A DNA stretch of 9,852 bases from Acidobacteriota bacterium (lineage in GTDB: Bacteria; Acidobacteriota; Polarisedimenticolia; J045), in assembly GCA_027001345.1 (NCBI GenBank), contig JALTMS010000647.1:1-9852 (forward strand), given 5' to 3'. The notes beneath the pieces are model-generated. The model was not told where the DNA came from. It ran no database searches and worked only from the letters and a program-made list of their open reading frames with translations. Both the position numbers and the translations under genes were made by a program. Shown here piece after piece: positions 6,427-9,852 of the stretch; within the stretch, counting starts at the first letter, position 1, and every line of letters begins with the position of its first letter.

Positions 6427-7185
6427 TCAGCCATCTACCGCTGCAGCACCCAGGCGGCTTCGCCCCCAGCGTGACTTCGCGAGCAGCGCACCAAGGGCGA
6501 GCAACACCGCACCGCGCACAACCGCGTCAACCAGCGGGTACAACCATGCGGCCGCATCGCCCGTAGCGCCACTCCCCGGAGCCACGCAGGACACAGGCCG
6601 CTCCCCGCGCCCAATCAGCCACTGTGCCACGATGGACACCGCACCGAACAGCTCAGAGTACTCCGCAACCAGGCGCAGTATGAGCATCCCCAGAAGCAGC
6701 ACCGCCACGTTGCTCCAGCCCCGCAGTATCACTGACAGCAGATAACCCAGGGCAAGCACCGGCAGTAGGCTCAGCAGTACGAGAACCCCTCGGGCGATCG
6801 CCTGCCACGAGAGCCCCACCATCCCGAGTGTGAGTGCTCCAAACAGCCACGAGCCCGCAAGGTATACCAGGATCCAGGATCCTGCAGTTCCCAAGAAGTG
6901 AGTTGCGTGCCCCGTTCCACCAGTCACGAACAGAAGCGCGCGCCTCGACCGGTACTCGCGAGCAATTGCATCACCGCAGCACACAAGCGAATAGTTGATC
7001 AGGAAGAACAGCCGGCCGCGTGCCGCCCCCTCCACCGGGTCCTGGAACCACCAGGTACTGACCAACCCAAGTACAGTGAGAATCAGCCATCCAACACGTA
7101 TCAGCGGACTTCGCACCGCTTCCCCGGTCACGGCGCGGAGCACCCCCACAACTCGCCTCGCTTCACCCCCTCGGTACAAGCTCAT
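6427..7185 (-). CDS. ABC transporter permease subunit
   Basis: This 252-residue hydrophobic protein has about six or seven likely membrane segments, at roughly residues 30-47, 57-74, 100-124, 130-155, 158-174, 180-192 and 213-236, with basic residues in the cytoplasmic loops (EYRSRR at 77-82, KSRW at 237-240). It looks like a permease of ABC-2 or similar architecture and should pair with the ATPase encoded immediately upstream. I do not recognise a specific family. The ATG at 7185 is chosen because GAGGAA lies 7 bases upstream, inside the end of the ATPase gene, giving a 23-base overlap. The frame is open to 7281, but that extension is not hydrophobic and would overlap the ATPase much further. 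It is the last gene of the operon. Substrate is unknown; export is more likely than import because no solute-binding protein is present. Confidence 0.78.
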   Translation of the reverse strand: MSLYRGGEARRVVGVLRAVTGEAVRSPLIRVGWLILTVLGLVSTWWFQDPVEGAARGRLFFLINYSLVCCGDAIAREYRSRRALLFVTGGTGHATHFLGTAGSWILVYLAGSWLFGALTLGMVGLSWQAIARGVLVLLSLLPVLALGYLLSVILRGWSNVAVLLLGMLILRLVAEYSELFGAVSIVAQWLIGRGERPVSCVAPGSGATGDAAAWLYPLVDAVVRGAVLLALGALLAKSRWGRSRLGAAAVDG

Positions 7186-8068
7186 CAAACACTTCCTCGA
7201 GGGCCCTGCCACGAACTCCCACCTCGTAGACACAGATCCCAAGACCAACCAGCTCCTTGACCACGGCAGCCGTCTCACCATCGCTAGCGCCAGTCGGCAG
7301 AGTCACCACGACCCGCGCGTCGGGCCCCGATGCCCGCTCGACGATCGCGTTCGGCCACCGCACGGTGGCCTCCTCCGGCCACGCCGAAAGCGCCAGCCGC
7401 AGGCGTCCTTCGCGCTGCAAGTCCGCATTTTCGACAACGCGCGCCACCCCCCCTCCGACAAAGAAAACATAACGATCCGCGACCTTCTCGAGTTCACCCA
7501 GCAGGTGCGAACTGATGACCACGACCGCCCCTCGAGCACGCATTTCCTCGATGATCTCTCGCAGCAGCACGATCCCGTCCGGATCAAGCCAGCTTGCCGG
7601 CTCGTCCAGCAGGACGCAGTCGGCATCGTCGCACAGGACCATCGCCAGCACCGCGCGCCGTCCCTGTCCACGCGAGAGACTTGCCAGCGATCGCCCAAGC
7701 AACGACTCGATTCCAAAGCGTTGCGCCCTTGCCGCCAGTGTGCTCAGATCGACGCTCGTCCCGGATCGAGATTGGTTGATCGAACGCAGCCAGCTCTCCA
7801 CGGTTCGCCGACTGTCTGGGGGATAGCTATCCAGGCACAGCGCCAGCCGGCCGGCCCTGGTCACCGCCTCCATTGGCTGTCCGTCAAACGTGATCTTCCC
7901 GCGTGAGGGGACCAGCAAGCCTGCCAGCAGGTGGAACAGCGTCGTCTTGCCAGCACCGTTGGGGCCGACAAGGGCCGACACCTTACCACGCGGGAAGGAA
8001 AGACTGTCTACCGATAGCCCAAACCCCTTCCGCGAGTAGCAAAAGGCAAGATCATCCAAGACAAGCAC
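7163..8068 (-). CDS. ABC transporter ATP-binding protein
   Basis: This 301-residue protein has one nucleotide-binding domain: Walker A GPNGAGKTT (35-43), signature LSRGQ (131-135), Walker B CVLLDEP (151-157), D-loop SWLD (159-162) and switch histidine H188 (SSHLLGELEKVADR). The usual Q-loop glutamine region reads LALCLDSYPP (76-84), with no glutamine; variation there is tolerated in some NatA-like ATPases. Residues 215-301 form a C-terminal extension ending RALEEVFDEL, typical of drug- or peptide-export ATPases (the bacitracin/Nat/CcmA group). It would power the permease encoded next. The start is a GTG at 8068 with AAGAGG 8 bases upstream; it overlaps the preceding unknown gene by 17 bases. 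ATPase identity is certain; the substrate is not, though self-immunity, lipid or peptide export are possible. Confidence 0.93.
   Translation of the reverse strand: MLVLDDLAFCYSRKGFGLSVDSLSFPRGKVSALVGPNGAGKTTLFHLLAGLLVPSRGKITFDGQPMEAVTRAGRLALCLDSYPPDSRRTVESWLRSINQSRSGTSVDLSTLAARAQRFGIESLLGRSLASLSRGQGRRAVLAMVLCDDADCVLLDEPASWLDPDGIVLLREIIEEMRARGAVVVISSHLLGELEKVADRYVFFVGGGVARVVENADLQREGRLRLALSAWPEEATVRWPNAIVERASGPDARVVVTLPTGASDGETAAVVKELVGLGICVYEVGVRGRALEEVFDELVPRG
7193..7198 (-). promoter_or_regulatory. Ribosome binding site inside the ATPase gene for the permease
   Basis: GAGGAA on the minus strand, 7 bases before the ATG at 7185. It lies within the codons for the conserved EEVFDEL end of the ATPase and settles the permease start. 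Confidence 0.65.
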
Positions 8069-8537
8069 GATCGAAACCTCTTATCGAACTAGCTCCGCAG
8101 AGAACGTCTCTGACAGCGCTCCCCGTCAGAGGGTCGTTTACTTCCAGCCCCCAATCGGAAATCGGACTGATGAGGTCGAACCAACAAAGCTCGGATACAA
8201 ACGTATAGCACGCGAAAGACGCGACCTGCAAATAAACAGGATCGTCTGAATTGGCGTGGCGGCCGTTCGAGCTCCAGATAGCACCGCACTCCTCACAGCC
8301 CTCCTTGAGGCAGTTCACATAGTCGCCAATCTTGCCCAGCGGTTCTGCTCTTCCATCGGCTGCCGTGGCCGCGATCAAGCCATACACGTCGATCCTCGCT
8401 CCGGCCCGGGCAGGTAAGTCATCCATCAGTCGTCGTAGTCGGGCCACGGCACCAAGGTCGAACATCGCGTGCACACTTTCGTTGTAGTCCGCAAAGCGTT
8501 CGAGTTCCTCCTGCGGCCCGGTCCCTCGTGTGATCAC
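8052..8537 (-). CDS. Unknown Cys-containing protein, probable C-terminal part of a split gene
   Basis: No family recognised. From the only possible start in frame (GTG at 8537) it is 161 residues, with a mostly polar, helical first half (EELERFADYNESV) and seven cysteines (C76, C81, C84, C110, C118, C147, C159), of which CLKEGCEEC is clustered. There is no convincing ribosome binding site for the GTG. The frame stays open upstream to 8651 and reads ERFRIRNSWDDEALVYDSG, which looks like coding sequence, before it crosses the end of the preceding gene. Removing one G from the run at 8594-8599 would join it to that gene and give one 312-residue secreted protein. A ten-codon ORF beginning ATGATGAGG (8566) ends in TGA overlapping this GTG, so coupled reinitiation is an alternative. 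It overlaps the ABC ATPase by 17 bases, placing it in that operon. Clustered cysteines would suit disulfides if exported. Confidence 0.6.
   Translation of the reverse strand: MITRGTGPQEELERFADYNESVHAMFDLGAVARLRRLMDDLPARAGARIDVYGLIAATAADGRAEPLGKIGDYVNCLKEGCEECGAIWSSNGRHANSDDPVYLQVASFACYTFVSELCWFDLISPISDWGLEVNDPLTGSAVRDVLCGASSIRGFDRACLG
8077..8082 (-). promoter_or_regulatory. Ribosome binding site for the GTG start of the ABC ATPase
   Basis: AAGAGG on the minus strand, 8 bases before the GTG at 8068. It lies inside the end of the preceding unknown gene and supports GTG as the start. Confidence 0.6.
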
Positions 8538-8562
8538 GCCACTGTCGTATACGAGAGCCTCA

Positions 8563-8991
8563 TCATCCCACGAGTTTCTGATTCGAAAACGCTCCCCCCT
8601 GGACCTCCAGAGAGTTGTTGAACCTATGTCCCGCGGTCGAACCGGCCACCGTCATACCACGCTCGTTCGCCGTGACAACAGCTCGTAGGATCACCGCCCC
8701 ATCGACGGAAAACCTGAGTATCGCTTGCATTGCGGCCTCAGAGCGGGCCGCCTCACTATCGAGGGCGATCTCGAGAATCTCGTCTCCCGTCGGTGTCGAA
8801 CGCCGGAGTAGGCGGTGCGTTCTCGAGCTACTGATTACCTCTACCGACCCGTTTGTCCCTCCCTCTCGTGCATCTGAAAGCAGCACGACCTGATCGCTCG
8901 AGCCCGAATGCGATGCGTTGTCGTCCCCAGCCAGCAGCGGTATCACACACGCCGTCAGCACCATCAATAGACAAATAAGCCATCGATCCAT
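8563..8991 (-). CDS. Unknown secreted or lipoprotein, probable N-terminal part of a split gene
   Basis: This 142-residue open frame begins MDRWLICLLMVLTACVIPLL, a clear export signal. Either signal peptidase I cuts after LAG (residue 22), or LTAC (12-15) is a lipobox; the hydrophobic run continuing past the cysteine favours the former. The rest is polar (EVISSSRTHRLLRRSTPTGDE, alternating beta-like segments such as AVILRAVVTANERG) and matches no family known to me. The ATG at 8991 has GGAG 6 bases upstream; the ATG at 9003 has no spacing for one and the frame further upstream is unlike a protein. Its last 10 residues follow the run of six G (8594-8599) and look out of place, consistent with a frameshift into the cysteine-containing frame downstream. 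It is the first gene of the operon with the ABC ATPase and permease, hence a likely substrate, sensor or partner of that transporter. Confidence 0.62.
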   Translation of the reverse strand: MDRWLICLLMVLTACVIPLLAGDDNASHSGSSDQVVLLSDAREGGTNGSVEVISSSRTHRLLRRSTPTGDEILEIALDSEAARSEAAMQAILRFSVDGAVILRAVVTANERGMTVAGSTAGHRFNNSLEVQGGAFSNQKLVG

Positions 8992-9003
8992 CGTGTGCTC
9001 CAT

Positions 9004-9437
9004 CTCCAGCGCGACTTTGCAGGCGCGATTCTGGCCTGACGGAAACAGTGATACGCGGGAGATAGGTGCGGAACAAGGCAAATGCCACTCCGACGGGCAA
9101 CCACATCCCACTGGTGAGATCGAGCCAGCCGGTCGAGACCCGCTTCACCGCGAGTCTCCAGTCGATCCGCACGTTGCTATCCCATGCGCGAAGCCAGGGT
9201 GCTGTCCCACTCGCTGCTGTTTGCCGCGCGGGCGAGGGGTTCCTTTCATTGGCGTTCTACCTCATGATGCTGGCGGTAGAGGGGCAAGCGATGCAGACCG
9301 TCTTCCTCAACGCACCAGCGCCGGCGCGAAAGGCATCGGCGACCTACGCCCTGGCATGGCGCTCACCCGGCAGGCAGCACGTCTCTCCCGCACGGGCGGT
9401 TTCCGGGGCGAGCAGGTTCTTGGAACGCTCGTGCCGC
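9004..9437. other. Gap with no convincing gene
   Basis: About 430 bases between the secreted-protein gene and the receiver remnant. Open frames cross it on both strands, but none has a recognisable domain or an acceptable start signal. It contains the candidate ABC-operon promoter (9048-9076) and a third copy of CGATTCTGG (9026-9034). The plus-strand part after about 9220 may be unrecognisable remains of the kinase that once preceded the receiver domain; this is a guess. Confidence 0.5.
9048..9076 (-). promoter_or_regulatory. Candidate promoter for the secreted-protein/ABC operon
   Basis: On the minus strand, TTGTTC (9071-9076) and TATCAC (9048-9053) are exactly 17 bases apart, matching 3/6 and 4/6 of the sigma70 consensus. 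A start site about 7 bases downstream would leave a leader of roughly 50 bases before the ATG at 8991. Pattern evidence only. Confidence 0.35.
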
Positions 9438-9751
9438 CGAACCCTGCTGCTGGTCGAAGACGACCCCATCAACCAAGTTGTGGCTCGCCTTGCACAGGAG
9501 AAGCCCGGCTTTCGCGCGAAGCTCGCGACGGATCGCCAGGAGGATACCCGCCAGATTCGTAGGCTGGGACGGAATACGAGCGGCTGCCGATCATCGCCAT
9601 GATCGCCGACTCGACCCGGCGGGACCAGGACAGGCGCAAGCAGGCTGGCATGGACGCCTTTCTCACTGAGCCGATTCAGATCGGAGCGGCGATCCATGCC
9701 ATCGACGAATAGCTCGCGGAACGCGATCGGAAGCTGGAACTCGCAAGGTAG
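9438..9751 (+). pseudogene. Degraded response-regulator receiver domain
   Basis: Two pieces of a receiver domain are visible in different frames. The first, from 9438, reads RTLLLVEDDPINQVVARL and continues to ATDRQE, the normal beginning of a receiver (acidic pair D132-D133 equivalent). Near 9537-9546 it jumps to DTRQIRRL, the alpha-3 part that normally lies some 25-30 residues later; the strand with the phosphoacceptor aspartate is gone. A frameshift near 9567-9572 follows. The second piece, from 9572, reads EYERLPIIAMIADSTRRD, then KQAGMDAFLTEPIQIG, the normal end of a receiver except that the conserved lysine is E (LTEP for LTKP). A TAG at 9710-9712 interrupts the frame; beyond it LAERDRKLELAR continues to a second TAG at 9749-9751. 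It was probably the C-terminal receiver of a hybrid histidine kinase. It cannot be functional in phosphotransfer. Confidence 0.82.
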
Positions 9752-9772
9752 TGGGACGGGAACCGGCCCTAC
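9748..9772. terminator. Candidate bidirectional hairpin terminator
   Basis: GTAG...CTAC, GG...CC and CGG-GAA-CCG nest into one imperfect hairpin lying exactly between the end of the receiver pseudogene and the stop of the convergent minus-strand frame, both of which it touches. There is no T-tract. Position supports a shared terminator; the stem is weak. Confidence 0.35.
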
Positions 9773-9852
9773 TCCCGACTTTCTCGATTCAGGCGATCAG
9801 CCAGTTCCCTCGCTCGGTTCGCGTAGATTCCACCAGCCTCGGCGGCCTCGAT
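9769..9852 (-). CDS. Possible 3' end of an unidentified gene (partial)
   Basis: Twenty-seven codons entering from the right window edge and ending in TAG read AEAGGIYANRARELADRLNR near the end, an Ala/Glu/Arg-rich amphipathic helix of the kind found at C-termini of cytoplasmic proteins. The stop sits at a candidate hairpin. The fragment is too short for a family call, and an open frame of this length is expected by chance in GC-rich DNA. Confidence 0.4.
   Translation of the reverse strand: MEAAEAGGIYANRARELADRLNRESRE

Noticed and set aside
6030..6434. Open frames spanning the 6125-6426 gap on both strands
   Set aside because: They have no domains, poor start signals and extensive overlap with the hfq-like gene or the permease end; they look like chance frames in GC-rich DNA.
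8537..8566. Ten-codon ORF MMRLSYTTVA linking the two unknown frames
   Set aside because: It overlaps both neighbours neatly (ATGA at its start, GTGA at its end), which could allow coupled reinitiation, but a one-base change in the G-run explains the arrangement more simply.
8828..9172. Minus-strand frame reading MRIDWRLAVK with a hydrophobic stretch WLPVGVAFALF
   Set aside because: Its second half is a shadow of the secreted-protein gene, it has no recognisable family, and it covers the candidate promoter. A small membrane peptide from its first third cannot be fully excluded.
9220..9330. Possible histidine-kinase ATPase remnant (GEGFLSLAFYLMMLA)
   Set aside because: The resemblance to the G-x-GLGLA motif is too loose, with key glycines missing; recorded only as a guess for the gap.

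Overview
This is a GC-rich chromosomal window from a Gram-negative-type bacterium. The taxon cannot be fixed from the sequence. High GC, an LVIVD/IPT-type surface protein, an Hfq-like protein with a long basic tail and hybrid-kinase debris would fit Acidobacteriota or a similar uncultured lineage, but this is inference only. No rRNA, tRNA, CRISPR array or intact insertion sequence was recognised.

Layout. Bases 3-1403 (+) hold the C-terminal part of a secreted LVIVD-repeat beta-propeller protein, cut by the window edge. Convergent to it, 1461-2845 (-) is a two-gene operon: an MTH1187-type thiamine-binding protein followed, with a GTGA overlap, by a DUF3810 membrane protein carrying an HExxH motif. 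A divergent 148-base gap separates this from a plus-strand pair, an O-methyltransferase (2994-3692) and tsaD (3689-4744), joined by an ATGA overlap. Convergent to tsaD, 4767-6124 (-) is an Hfq-like gene followed by pdxA, again with an ATGA overlap. These first six genes are ordinary housekeeping or conserved genes, tightly packed in short, translationally coupled operons.

Bases 6125-6426 are non-coding, with a candidate promoter for the hfq-like/pdxA operon and a perfect 11-base inverted repeat. From 6427 to 8991 (-) lies an accessory-looking operon of visibly lower GC. It encodes a signal-peptide-bearing protein of unknown family that appears split by a single-base change in a run of six G, then an ABC-transporter ATPase and its multi-pass permease, all overlapping. 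The unrecognised protein and its dedicated ABC pair are the least explained part of the window.

The right end is decayed or sparse. Bases 9004-9437 show no convincing gene. Bases 9438-9751 (+) are a wrecked response-regulator receiver domain: internal deletion of the phosphoacceptor region, a frameshift and a premature stop. The last 84 bases hold the possible 3' end of a minus-strand gene, separated from the pseudogene by a small hairpin.
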